DNA of 60,262 nucleotides from a virus. The stretch lies in IMG/VR virus record IMGVR_UViG_3300044825_002252, positions 1 through 60,262 of that record; one strand, 5' to 3'. The notes under the pieces were generated by a model. That model was given only the letters and a program-made list of their open reading frames with translations, had not been told where the DNA came from and searched no databases. Below are positions 47,252 to 54,918 of this stretch, piece by piece. The number at the start of each line of letters is the position of its first letter. Position 1 is the stretch's first letter. A program made the translations under genes and the position numbers.

Positions 47252-48229
47252 ATGAATTTTGCAAAATTGGCATTGGAAAATGGTGGAAGTATTCATCCTT
47301 TAATTATTCCATCTACTGAATTAAAAGGACCATCAATTACTAATCCATCGATTTATGTGGATGGAGATACAATTAGAGTAAATTTGAGGAACATAAATTA
47401 CACATTATATCATTCTGAGAAAAAAATATTTGAGCACCATTGGGGTCCTTTAGTTTACATTCATCCAGAAAATGACATTCGTTTACGTACTTGGAATATC
47501 ATGTGCGAATTAAACGATGAAATGGAAATTACAAGGTATGATCATATTGATACTTCATCATTTCCAGACAAAGAATTATGGGAATTTGTTGGGTTGGAAG
47601 ACTGTAGAATAGTTCGTTGGGATGGAAAGTTATATGTATGTGGAGTTAGGAGAGATTTAGACAAAATAGGCACAGGTAGAATGGAACTATCTGAATTGGA
47701 AATCACAAAAGATTATGTAAAAGAAGTAGCTCAATACAGAATACCAACTCCAGGTGATAACAGTTCTTATTGTGAGAAAAATTGGATGCCAATTACTGAT
47801 ATGCCTTTCCATTTTGTCAAATGGACTAATGGAACTGAAGTCGTAAAATACGATATCGAAACCGGAATCACAACTCAAGTTCATGTGACGGATTGGAAAG
47901 ATTTGGGATGCATCGATCTAAGAGGTGGATCACAAGTAATAAAATTAGATGATAAAAATAGATTTTGTTTAAATCACGAGACTTTTCTATCAAGAAGTGA
48001 AGCAGATAGAAAAGATGGTTTATATCGCCATCGTTTTATCGTATGGGATGAAAATTGGAACATAATAAAAGTATCTAAGCAATTTTCATTCATGAATGCA
48101 AATATTGAGTTCGCGGTTGGTATGTGTGAATATAAAAATGATTATTTAATTACTTTTGGGTTTCAGGACAACGCTGCGTATTTAATTAGAGCACCAAAAA
48201 ACTTTGTAAATGATTTCATATTCAACTAA
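47252..48229 (+). CDS. GH130/GH43-like beta-propeller protein
   Basis: 325 aa. The order of blocks is that of a five-bladed beta-propeller related to GH130 mannoside phosphorylases: NPSIYVDGDTIRVNLRNINY (31-50), WEFVGLEDCRIVRWDGKLYV (110-129), EKNWMP (175-180), IDLRGGSQVI (221-230), H242/R260-rich YRHRF, and NIEFAVGM (284-291) followed by TFGFQDNAAYLI. In bacteria the same domain is often fused to glycosyltransferases and TPR repeats; here the next gene has exactly those parts. It could bind or cleave/phosphorolyse a glycan. Asp/Glu catalysis cannot be confirmed without structural alignment. Confidence 0.6.
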   Translation: MNFAKLALENGGSIHPLIIPSTELKGPSITNPSIYVDGDTIRVNLRNINYTLYHSEKKIFEHHWGPLVYIHPENDIRLRTWNIMCELNDEMEITRYDHIDTSSFPDKELWEFVGLEDCRIVRWDGKLYVCGVRRDLDKIGTGRMELSELEITKDYVKEVAQYRIPTPGDNSSYCEKNWMPITDMPFHFVKWTNGTEVVKYDIETGITTQVHVTDWKDLGCIDLRGGSQVIKLDDKNRFCLNHETFLSRSEADRKDGLYRHRFIVWDENWNIIKVSKQFSFMNANIEFAVGMCEYKNDYLITFGFQDNAAYLIRAPKNFVNDFIFN

Positions 48230-48240
48230 CACAATAAATT

Positions 48241-51075
48241 ATGATATTAGATTTTAATTACGCATATAATAAGTACAACTTAAATGCGACTGGAATTATT
48301 CATATTGGTGGACATTATGGAAATGAGATAGAAAAATATAGGCAAAATAATATAAAAAATATAATATTATTTGAGCCATTATCATCTAATTTTTCAGTGC
48401 TTCAAAAAAATATTGAAGACATTAAGGAAAATGTAATCATACATCAAGTTGCACTAGGAAATGATAATCGTAGAGTTACTATGAATATTAGTAGTAACGA
48501 AGCTCAAAGTAGTTCCATTTTAACGCCAAAAGTTCATTTAACTGCTCACCCAGAGGTCTCTTTCAATGGGACAGAAGAAGTAGAAATGAAAAAACTAGAT
48601 GATTATAACTACAAGGATTATAACATGCTAGTAATTGATGTTCAAGGTTATGAGTTAGAAGTACTAAAAGGCGCGACTAATACATTAAACTATGTAAATT
48701 ACATTTATTGTGAAGTTAATAGAGATGAAGTCTATGAAGGTAATGCAAAAGTAGAAGAGATAGATAAGTTTCTTTTAAATTTTGGTTTTGAGAGAGTGGA
48801 AACTCAATGGTATTATACTCAAGTTTGGGGAGATGCTCTTTACATTAAAACAAAACCAAAAACAAAACCAAATATTTCCCTGATTTGTGCATGTAAAAAT
48901 AGATACAAGGCACTAAAATTGGCGGTTAATTCTTGGCTAATGTTTGATGAAATTAAAGAAATAATTATAGTAGATTGGAGTTCAGATGATTTAATTAATG
49001 ACTTAGTAAAATTAGATGATAGAATCAAAGTCATTAGAGTAAATGACAAAAAATATTTTAACTTATCTCAACCTTTAAATCTTGCTGCATCTTTTGCTAC
49101 ATGTGAGTATATATTGAAAGCTGATTGTGATTACATATTAAACCCATATTATAATTTTTTTGATAATTATAATATTGATGATAATTCATTTTTAAGTGGA
49201 AATCCAATATTTAAACATCACGAGGGAGAATTTGACGAAGATAATTTAAATTTACATAATATGCCTTTAGATGAAGTGGTAGATTATGTAAATTCACATG
49301 TACACTATTTTAAGTATCTAAAAGGACTTCTTTATGTTTCAAGATCTAATTTTAATAAAATAGGAGGATTTGACGAATCAATCCAGACATATGGATGGGA
49401 AGATGGAGAAATCATACAAAGACTGGAAAAATTAAATCTAGAGCACAAAAAAATCTATTTCGATTATAGTATTTTACATTTGCCACACCCAGACCGAAAA
49501 AGATTCGAAAATAGTGAAAATTATAGCCCAGAACGTGAAAATGAAATTAAAAATTATATTAGATCTGAATTCACAGAAGATGAATTAAATTGGCAAGTTG
49601 ATTATGTGTTAATAAATGAAATGACAGAAAAAAATAAACAAAAATTATTTGAACAAAATAAGATATACTCTAACGATCAAAATTATTACATAAAACCAGA
49701 AACAAATTGGAATATACAACAAATTGATGGTAATTATTATGTCGCAACGGAAATGAATAAAAATCAATCTATTTTGAATGGATTCCCATCTGTTTATTAT
49801 ATAAGTCTAGAAGAATCCAGTGATAGAAGACAAATTTTAGAGTATCAATTTTTGAGTTATGATATTAAATTAAATGCAATCATATCAAAAAGGCACGAAC
49901 AATCTGATGACATAATAAAAGGAGATTATATTCATACATTAAATAATGGAACAAAAGGTTGTTGCGTATCTCATCTGAAAGCAATTAAACGATGGTACGA
50001 AGAGACCGATGATGATTATGGTTTCTTTTGTGAAGATGATTTAAGTTTAGAGACTGTAGATTACTGGGACTTTACGTGGGAAGAATTTATAGAGTCTATT
50101 CCAGATGATGCAGAATGCGTTCAGTTGCTTACAATTAGAGATAACTATGAAACATATGAATTGAGGGAAAGATTGTGGAATGATTGGGGAGCCACAGCAT
50201 ACATTTTGACGAGAGCATATGCCAAAAAAATAATTGATACATTTATAGAAGAAGATGCATTCAATTTGAATTTACCTAATCAAAACGTGATGCCTTTAAT
50301 TGAGAATATTCTTTTCTCTAGTGTAGGAAAATGTTATACCATTCCTTTGTTTGTAGAAAATATTAATTTCCAATCAACTTTTGTTGACAAAGACGAAGAT
50401 GTAGTTGATGGACACAAAACTAATCATAAAAAAGCAGCAAATGTAGTTTTAAATTATTGGAAAAATAAAAATAATGAAGATGTAATTACACTTGATACTC
50501 TTTTGAGTGATTATTCCATAGACACGGAAAATCCAAACCATAATTTCAATCTAGGACTTTGGTATGAAAATCAAGGCCATACTGCCCCAGCATTATCATA
50601 CTACTTGAGATGCGCAGAAAGAGCATATGAATCAGATTCTGATCTTGCATATGAAGCGTTAATTCGTGGATCATTTTGTTACGAAAAACAAGGAACAAGA
50701 GATGGTAGTTCTAGATCTTTACTTTTTCAAGCACAAGCATATAGAACAGACAGACCTGAAGCATATTTTCTACTCAGTTCTTTTGCACAAAAAAGAGAAT
50801 GGTGGCAAGATTGTTATATAAATGCAGATCTTGCACTGAAATATTGTAACTTTGATTGTTTGCCATTGAGAACTTCCGTAAAGTATCCAGGTAAATATGG
50901 ATTACTATTTCAGAAAGCTATTGGTGGATGGTGGTGGGGAAAATCTGATCAAAGTAGATCTTTATTGATGGAAATCATAAATGATTACGATTTAGAAGAC
51001 GATGAGTATCAGGTAATGTGTGATACTTTGAAGAAAATGGGAATTGAGATTTCCGAAGAACGGAATGGACAGTGA
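48241..51075 (+). CDS. Four-part enzyme: FkbM methyltransferase, GT2, GT25 and TPR-like domain
   Basis: 944 aa. (1) About 1-203, FkbM-type methyltransferase: IIHIGGHYGNE (19-29), FEPLSSNF, VIDVQGYELEVLKGA (131-145). (2) About 210-450, GT2 glycosyltransferase: SLICACKNRYKALKLAVNSW, DWSSDD, KADCDYILNP (DCD at 295-297), GGFDESIQTYGWEDGE (375-390). (3) About 513-740, GT25-like domain: SVYYISLEESSDRRQILE, GTKGCCVSHLKAIKRWYE, FFCEDDLSL (EDD 598-600), WGATAYILTRAYAKKII. GT25 is the family of LPS and collagen galactosyltransferases. (4) About 765-940, TPR-like: GLWYENQGHTAPALSYYLRC, AIGGWWWGKSDQSRSLL. It lies 11 bases after the propeller gene. It probably builds and methylates a multi-sugar glycan; the acceptor is unknown. 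Confidence 0.85.
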   Translation: MILDFNYAYNKYNLNATGIIHIGGHYGNEIEKYRQNNIKNIILFEPLSSNFSVLQKNIEDIKENVIIHQVALGNDNRRVTMNISSNEAQSSSILTPKVHLTAHPEVSFNGTEEVEMKKLDDYNYKDYNMLVIDVQGYELEVLKGATNTLNYVNYIYCEVNRDEVYEGNAKVEEIDKFLLNFGFERVETQWYYTQVWGDALYIKTKPKTKPNISLICACKNRYKALKLAVNSWLMFDEIKEIIIVDWSSDDLINDLVKLDDRIKVIRVNDKKYFNLSQPLNLAASFATCEYILKADCDYILNPYYNFFDNYNIDDNSFLSGNPIFKHHEGEFDEDNLNLHNMPLDEVVDYVNSHVHYFKYLKGLLYVSRSNFNKIGGFDESIQTYGWEDGEIIQRLEKLNLEHKKIYFDYSILHLPHPDRKRFENSENYSPERENEIKNYIRSEFTEDELNWQVDYVLINEMTEKNKQKLFEQNKIYSNDQNYYIKPETNWNIQQIDGNYYVATEMNKNQSILNGFPSVYYISLEESSDRRQILEYQFLSYDIKLNAIISKRHEQSDDIIKGDYIHTLNNGTKGCCVSHLKAIKRWYEETDDDYGFFCEDDLSLETVDYWDFTWEEFIESIPDDAECVQLLTIRDNYETYELRERLWNDWGATAYILTRAYAKKIIDTFIEEDAFNLNLPNQNVMPLIENILFSSVGKCYTIPLFVENINFQSTFVDKDEDVVDGHKTNHKKAANVVLNYWKNKNNEDVITLDTLLSDYSIDTENPNHNFNLGLWYENQGHTAPALSYYLRCAERAYESDSDLAYEALIRGSFCYEKQGTRDGSSRSLLFQAQAYRTDRPEAYFLLSSFAQKREWWQDCYINADLALKYCNFDCLPLRTSVKYPGKYGLLFQKAIGGWWWGKSDQSRSLLMEIINDYDLEDDEYQVMCDTLKKMGIEISEERNGQ

Positions 51076-51087
51076 AAAAACTGTCCA
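51066..51087 (+). other. Stop-codon hairpin (8-bp stem, 6-base loop)
   Basis: TGGACAGT pairs with ACTGTCCA around GAAAAA; the TGA stop of the preceding gene lies across the end of the left arm and the start of the loop. No T run follows, so this is not a standard terminator. A twin with the same stem and loop sizes is at 54894-54915. Confidence 0.5.
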
Positions 51088-51236
51088 CATGATTGCAAAT
51101 CAGATGTGAACTGAGCTACGCTAAGAGCAAATGAATGATCACATGAATTCAAAAAATTTAGATAGACTCTTGTTTTTGGTTTCATTTTTCTGGTTTATGA
51201 ATTGGCTCACTAGACTCACATATGCATTTTTAGTTT

Positions 51237-51671
51237 ATGTTGGATCTTGAAATTGTTAATTGCAAAAGACGTGAACCACTTTGCATTGACATTGTAGAGT
51301 GGTTTTACTACAGGAACTTAACTGATTATACATTAGAAATCATAATTGAACATAAAAATTTAAAGAAAGATGAAGTGTATGGTTACTGTGATGTTTCTCC
51401 CTATGAAGAAAACCCAAAAACCCCAAGAAGTTTTTTAATTGAAATTGAAAAGACGTTGAAGACAGATGATTACATTAAAATTATCCTCCATGAATTATAC
51501 CATGTTTTTCAATTTTGTAAAGGAGACCTTAGGTTAAGGGATAAAGGAAGATATTGGAAGGGAAATCTAATTGAAAATCTTGATTATGAAGAACAACCAC
51601 ATGAAATTGAAGCAAATGAATATGAATTAAAACTTTATCATGAATTCCTGACATTCTTAGATAATGCTTGA
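51237..51671 (+). CDS. Zinc metallopeptidase-like protein (HExxH)
   Basis: 144 aa. HELYH (at about 87-91, in IILHELYHVFQF) is a zinc-binding HExxH motif. The downstream PHEIEANEYELKLY (about 122-135) offers a Glu as third ligand, the gluzincin-like arrangement found in small phage and plasmid peptidases and SprT-like proteins. No signal peptide. It is the first gene after the long late region. Its stop lies inside a strong promoter sequence (51668-51696). The substrate is unknown; a role in remodelling host proteins is possible. Confidence 0.7.
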   Translation: MLDLEIVNCKRREPLCIDIVEWFYYRNLTDYTLEIIIEHKNLKKDEVYGYCDVSPYEENPKTPRSFLIEIEKTLKTDDYIKIILHELYHVFQFCKGDLRLRDKGRYWKGNLIENLDYEEQPHEIEANEYELKLYHEFLTFLDNA

Positions 51672-51696
51672 CAAAACCCTAAAACAGCAGTAGAAT
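51668..51696 (+). promoter_or_regulatory. Sigma-70-type promoter (TTGACA - 17 - TAGAAT)
   Basis: Perfect -35 TTGACA (51668-51673), a 17-base spacer and -10 TAGAAT (51691-51696). It overlaps the stop codon of the metallopeptidase. No ORF begins in the expected place downstream; transcription would run into the terminator at 51824-51849. Confidence 0.75.
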
Positions 51697-51702
51697 CAGC
51701 TT

Positions 51703-51849
51703 TGTCAGGTTTGAAGATAAATTATATACTTAATTAATTCATAAGAACTTAATAATAAAAATAGTTTAGATTATTTTCGAAGAAAAGTTTCCGAAGGAAA
51801 CTATCCACTTTATAAAGTGTCATAAGGACTATCTAGGTAGTCCTTTTTT
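51703..51849 (+). ncRNA. Possible small non-coding RNA
   Basis: The stretch between the promoter at 51668-51696 and the terminator ending at 51849 has no ATG on the + strand. Its 3' part holds three hairpins in a row: 51786-51802 (AGTTTCC/GGAAACT, GAA loop), 51806-51819 (CACTTTA/TAAAGTG) and the terminator. The 5' part is AT-rich and unpaired. A transcript of about 147 bases is expected if the promoter works. It could also be only a long leader or the remains of a lost gene. Confidence 0.4.
51824..51849 (+). terminator. Intrinsic terminator
   Basis: AAGGACTA (51824-51831) pairs with TAGTCCTT (51838-51845), followed by a T6 run (51844-51849). Confidence 0.85.
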
Positions 51850-51853
51850 GCTG

Positions 51854-51859
51854 TATCAT
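51854..51859 (+). promoter_or_regulatory. Candidate -10 box (TATCAT) just after terminator
   Basis: Five of six bases match TATAAT. It lies 4 bases after the T6 run of the terminator and 22 bases before the helicase ATG, the same geometry as at 53774 and 57213. No good -35 is seen 17 bases upstream. Confidence 0.45.
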
Positions 51860-51881
51860 TAAGGAAATCAACCAACTGACC

Positions 51882-53102
51882 ATGAAACTCCGTATCCATC
51901 AACAACGAGCTATTGATTCCATGTCAGTTCATGACAAAGGAATTGTTACTATGACAACTGGTGCTGGTAAAACCAATGTTGGAATTGTTGATGTAATGCG
52001 TCAGTTTGAACTGAATGAACCACAAACTATTTGTATCGTTGCTCCTAGAATTCTTCTAGCTTGTCAGTTGAGTTCTGAGTATCTAGAGCATATCAAGAAT
52101 GCTCGTGTACTTCATGTGCACTCTGGAAAAGTTCAACACTATCATACCACAAAAACTAAAAATATTCAAGAATGGATGCAGATCCATAAGAATCACCATA
52201 AGATCATTTTTACCACATATAACTCTCTTCGTCGCATTCAGGAAGCCAATATCAAGATCAATACTTACATCATGGATGAAGCACATAATTCTGTGAAAAG
52301 ATCTTTCTTTGAGCATGTAGAGAATGCATCTAAAACATCTGATCGTTGTTTCTTCTTTACTGCAACGCCAAAGACAAGTTCTGTCTACGATAAGCCAGGT
52401 ATGAATTTGTCTGAGATTTATGGCAATAATATTTGTAATGTATCTGCACCTGAATTGATTCAAAATGGTTATATTGTTCGACCAAGAGTTGTTACTGCTG
52501 AGCTCGAATCTGTGATTGATAATGTTGCAGAAAGAGATCGTAATCATCTACTTCAAATTATTGACGAACAAAAACTCAATAAGATCATGGTTGCAGTGAA
52601 GACCACAAAGAATATGATGGCACTATTTGCTGAGACTGATTTTCAACAACAACTGAAAGATCGTGGTTATTCACTACTTCACATTACATCACAGCATGGT
52701 GCATACATTGATGGTGTAAATGTAAACCGAGAGAAATTCTTTCGTACTTTGAATTCATGGGGTAAAATTGACTCTAAGAAATTCATTGTCATGAATCACA
52801 GCATTCTTGGTGAAGGTATCAATATTTCTTGTCTGGATGCTGTGTGTTTTATGCGTTCTTTGGATGTGACATCCATGCTCCAGAACATTGGTCGTACACT
52901 TCGTCTACATCCAGATGATGCTGCTGGTATGCAAAATGGTAGTGTAATTCCTGGTGATCTTACTACTTACTTAAAGCCAGAAGGTGTTGTGATCTGTCCA
53001 GTATTCAATAAGAGTACATCAAATTCTGCCAATCAAGTTCAAAATATTGTAGATGCAGTGTTTCAACGAGGAGAACTGGTTGCACAAGAAATTCAAAAAT
53101 AA
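51882..53102 (+). CDS. Superfamily 2 DEAH-box helicase
   Basis: 406 aa. Helicase motifs in order: LRIHQQRAIDSM (Q-like, 3-14), Walker A TMTTGAGKTNVG (23-34), motif Ia IVAPRILL, motif II MDEAHNS (131-137), motif III FTATPKT (159-165), motif V NHSILGEGINISCLD (305-319) and motif VI QNIGRTLR (334-341). It lacks the N-terminal domain of T4 UvsW and is about 100 residues shorter, so I do not call it UvsW. It probably remodels DNA or RNA during early infection. It follows a terminator and a candidate -10 box, and is followed by the deformylase gene 38 bases later. Confidence 0.88.
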   Translation: MKLRIHQQRAIDSMSVHDKGIVTMTTGAGKTNVGIVDVMRQFELNEPQTICIVAPRILLACQLSSEYLEHIKNARVLHVHSGKVQHYHTTKTKNIQEWMQIHKNHHKIIFTTYNSLRRIQEANIKINTYIMDEAHNSVKRSFFEHVENASKTSDRCFFFTATPKTSSVYDKPGMNLSEIYGNNICNVSAPELIQNGYIVRPRVVTAELESVIDNVAERDRNHLLQIIDEQKLNKIMVAVKTTKNMMALFAETDFQQQLKDRGYSLLHITSQHGAYIDGVNVNREKFFRTLNSWGKIDSKKFIVMNHSILGEGINISCLDAVCFMRSLDVTSMLQNIGRTLRLHPDDAAGMQNGSVIPGDLTTYLKPEGVVICPVFNKSTSNSANQVQNIVDAVFQRGELVAQEIQK

Positions 53103-53140
53103 TGGTGTTATAACTAGTTAAATCTGAAAAAGAGGTAATC

Positions 53141-53560
53141 ATGCAAATTCTCACATCAGAAAATACAACTCTACGGAAGAAATCCAAGAGAGTTTCAGCA
53201 ATTGATGATTCTGTAAGGAATTTAGCATATTCTATGATTAAAACCATGTACGATGCGAATGGCGTTGGTTTATCTGCTGTTCAAATTGGAATTTTAAAGC
53301 AAATTGTTGTAATTGATAATTTTGGTGAACCAATCGTGATGGTCAATCCATTGATCACTAAAGTTTCTGAAGAAACTATTGAAATGGAAGAGGGTTGCTT
53401 ATCTTGTCCTGATGTTTTCAAGAAAATAACTCGTCCAAAAAGTTTAAATGTCAAGTATCGTGATTTAAAAGGAAAACCACATTTTGAATTTTATGACGGA
53501 CTTATTGCTCGAATTATTCAACATGAGATACTGCACTTATACGGAGAACTTATCGTATGA
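53141..53560 (+). CDS. def: Peptide deformylase
   Basis: 139 aa. All three deformylase motifs are present: GVGLSAVQIG (41-50), EEGCLSCPD with metal ligand Cys86 (83-91) and QHEILHLYGE with His128, Glu129 and His132 (127-136). The Asp usual in the third motif (HExDH) is Leu here, but the HExxH ligands remain. The protein ends 7 residues after the motif, as in other short phage deformylases. The enzyme removes formyl groups from new proteins; in cyanophages it is an auxiliary gene thought to favour turnover of photosystem proteins. A ribosome-binding site (AAAGAGG) precedes the ATG. The next small gene starts inside its stop (ATGA). Confidence 0.92.
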   Translation: MQILTSENTTLRKKSKRVSAIDDSVRNLAYSMIKTMYDANGVGLSAVQIGILKQIVVIDNFGEPIVMVNPLITKVSEETIEMEEGCLSCPDVFKKITRPKSLNVKYRDLKGKPHFEFYDGLIARIIQHEILHLYGELIV

Positions 53561-53721
53561 TCACCACACAAACAAAGGCGGCATTCGAAAGAATAGAAGA
53601 AGCATTAGTAGGTAAGACTGACGATCGATTGGATCTTTTAATTGCAAATCTTGATCGACTTCTAGAGAAAGCAAAAGAAATTAAAAAAATTTCAACTCAG
53701 AATCGAATTGGCGATTACTGA
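53557..53721 (+). CDS. Small helical protein downstream of def
   Basis: 54 aa (begins MITTQTKAAFERIEEALVGK). The ATG overlaps the stop of the deformylase gene (ATGA). Pattern of two amphipathic helices, the second LLIANLDRLLEKAKEIKKIS coiled-coil-like. Unknown function; probably co-translated with def. Confidence 0.65.
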   Translation: MITTQTKAAFERIEEALVGKTDDRLDLLIANLDRLLEKAKEIKKISTQNRIGDY

Positions 53722-53744
53722 CAGCCAATTTAAAAACTGTCTAC

Positions 53745-53769
53745 TTCAATGGTAATCATTGAATTTTTT
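53745..53769 (+). terminator. AT-rich intrinsic terminator
   Basis: TTCAATG (53745-53751) pairs with CATTGAA (53757-53763) around GTAAT, followed directly by T6 (53764-53769). Confidence 0.6.
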
Positions 53770-53773
53770 ATGG

Positions 53774-53779
53774 TAGAAT
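53774..53779 (+). promoter_or_regulatory. Candidate -10 box (TAGAAT) just after terminator
   Basis: Preceded by TGG (extended -10), 4 bases after the T6 run and 23 bases before the ATG at 53803. No clear -35. Confidence 0.45.
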
Positions 53780-53802
53780 TCTTTTGTACATGATAATTGA
53801 CC

Positions 53803-54033
53803 ATGGATCAAAACGACATTACTGTCACACTTACAGAAGTGGAGCACGAACTGATTAATGACATTCTGCTACATGCCCTAGAGTCCATTCATCTTGTAGC
53901 ACCTTATAATGCTGGAATCTGGGATTTGCCTATTGACAGTCCTATTCTTCAACGCTATACTTTGATTGAAAACCTGAAAGAACGATTCAATCTTCTTTGG
54001 GCAGATCGTTTCGAAACTGGAGATTCTCTGTGA
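53803..54033 (+). CDS. Small acidic protein, function unknown
   Basis: 76 aa from the ATG at 53803 (MDQNDITVTLTEVEHELIND); a TTG two codons upstream is not needed. Helical and acidic, with no motif recognised. It follows a terminator/-10 module and overlaps the next gene by GTGA. Confidence 0.65.
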   Translation: MDQNDITVTLTEVEHELINDILLHALESIHLVAPYNAGIWDLPIDSPILQRYTLIENLKERFNLLWADRFETGDSL

Positions 54034-54299
54034 AATTTTGTGACCTTGACTTTCATTCACACGGCTCTTTCCCAGATGGTATTGCTGCACGATACTTTTT
54101 TCCGAATGGATATGGGGTGAGTGTAGTACAATTTCCTGGATCTTATGGTTACGAAGAAGGACTATATGAAGTGGCAGTCCTCAAAGGACTTGAAGAAAAC
54201 TGGGAAATATTCTATGATAATCACATCACTGACGATGTGATTGGATATCAAACGGTAGATAATATTGATAATCTTCTCTCACAAGTTGAATCTCTTTAA
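54030..54299 (+). CDS. Small protein, GTG start, function unknown
   Basis: 89 aa from GTG at 54030, which overlaps the stop of the previous gene (GTGA), the same junction as at 55994. It begins (M)KFCDLDFHSHGSFPDGIAAR and has a beta-rich middle (YGVSVVQFPGSYGYEEGLYE, IFYDNHITDDVIGYQTVDNI). No family recognised. Confidence 0.7.
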   Translation: MKFCDLDFHSHGSFPDGIAARYFFPNGYGVSVVQFPGSYGYEEGLYEVAVLKGLEENWEIFYDNHITDDVIGYQTVDNIDNLLSQVESL

Positions 54300-54301
54300 T
54301 T

Positions 54302-54493
54302 ATGAAAACTTCTACTACAGTCGGTATAATTTTTGTTGCTGTTATTATTGTAACTTTCAGCATCTTATTTGAGGCATGGTTGCTTGGACTTATTCTTTCC
54401 TGGTTCAATGTATCCTTGACTTTCTGGCAGAACCTTGCTATTGTGGCTCTTGCTAATATGATTTTCAAAAACACTGGAGTGTCTTCTAAATGA
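54302..54493 (+). CDS. Small membrane protein
   Basis: 63 aa with two hydrophobic segments, about 6-34 (VGIIFVAVIIVTFSILF) and 41-56 (FWQNLAIVALANMIF), so probably a two-pass inner-membrane protein. It lies 2 bases after the preceding stop and overlaps the SPFH-like gene (ATGA). Paired expression suggests the two membrane proteins act together. Function unknown. Confidence 0.65.
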   Translation: MKTSTTVGIIFVAVIIVTFSILFEAWLLGLILSWFNVSLTFWQNLAIVALANMIFKNTGVSSK

Positions 54494-54897
54494 AAAACCA
54501 AAACGGATTTATTGACCCTACTATTGCTGTTGGTCTTCTTTGTGTAGGTGGATTTGCTGCTCTTCTGTTTATTGGTGGTCCACAATACAATGTGTGGCAA
54601 CAATCTCTTGCTGGTAAGGCAGAACTGCAAAAGGCAGAATATACTCGCCAGGTAGCAGTTCTGGAAGCACAAGCAAAGAAAGACTCAGCACAACAACTTG
54701 CTGATGCTGAGATTATCCGTGCAACTGGTGTTGCCAAAGCAAACCAAATCATTGGTGATTCGTTGAAAGACAATCGTGAGTATCTTCAGTATCTGTATAT
54801 TACTGGTCTGGAAGATGGTAGCAAGAATGGCAATGTAACCATTTATGTTCCTACTGAAGGTGGTATGCCTGTGCCAACTCTACAGATGAACAAGTGA
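54490..54897 (+). CDS. Membrane-anchored SPFH/prohibitin C-terminal fragment
   Basis: 135 aa. One membrane segment (about 11-28, TIAVGLLCVGGFAALLFI), then LAGKAELQKAEYTRQVAVLE, QAKKDSAQQLADAEIIRATG, VAKANQIIGDSLKDNREYLQ and NVTIYVPTEGGMPVPTL. This is the coiled-coil half of prohibitin/HflC-type band-7 proteins joined directly to a membrane anchor, with the SPFH domain missing. It may insert into host prohibitin or FtsH-linked complexes and alter protein turnover; this is inference. Its stop codon lies inside a hairpin. Confidence 0.7.
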   Translation: MKNQNGFIDPTIAVGLLCVGGFAALLFIGGPQYNVWQQSLAGKAELQKAEYTRQVAVLEAQAKKDSAQQLADAEIIRATGVAKANQIIGDSLKDNREYLQYLYITGLEDGSKNGNVTIYVPTEGGMPVPTLQMNK

Positions 54898-54915
54898 CAG
54901 TTTAAAGACTGTCAC
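54894..54915 (+). other. Stop-codon hairpin (8-bp stem, 6-base loop)
   Basis: GTGACAGT pairs with ACTGTCAC around TTAAAG; the TGA stop is within the left arm. Twin of 51066-51087. A true terminator follows 3 bases later. Confidence 0.5.
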
Positions 54916-54918
54916 ATC

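Noticed and set aside
52083-52547. Minus-strand ORF inside the helicase gene
   Set aside because: It is fully covered by a helicase with all motifs; codon use is poor and no ribosome-binding site is seen. No other minus-strand gene in the window was convincing.
51882-53102. Helicase as UvsW
   Set aside because: It has SF2 motifs but is about 100 residues shorter and lacks the N-terminal domain of UvsW, and motif II is DEAH; a specific name is not justified.
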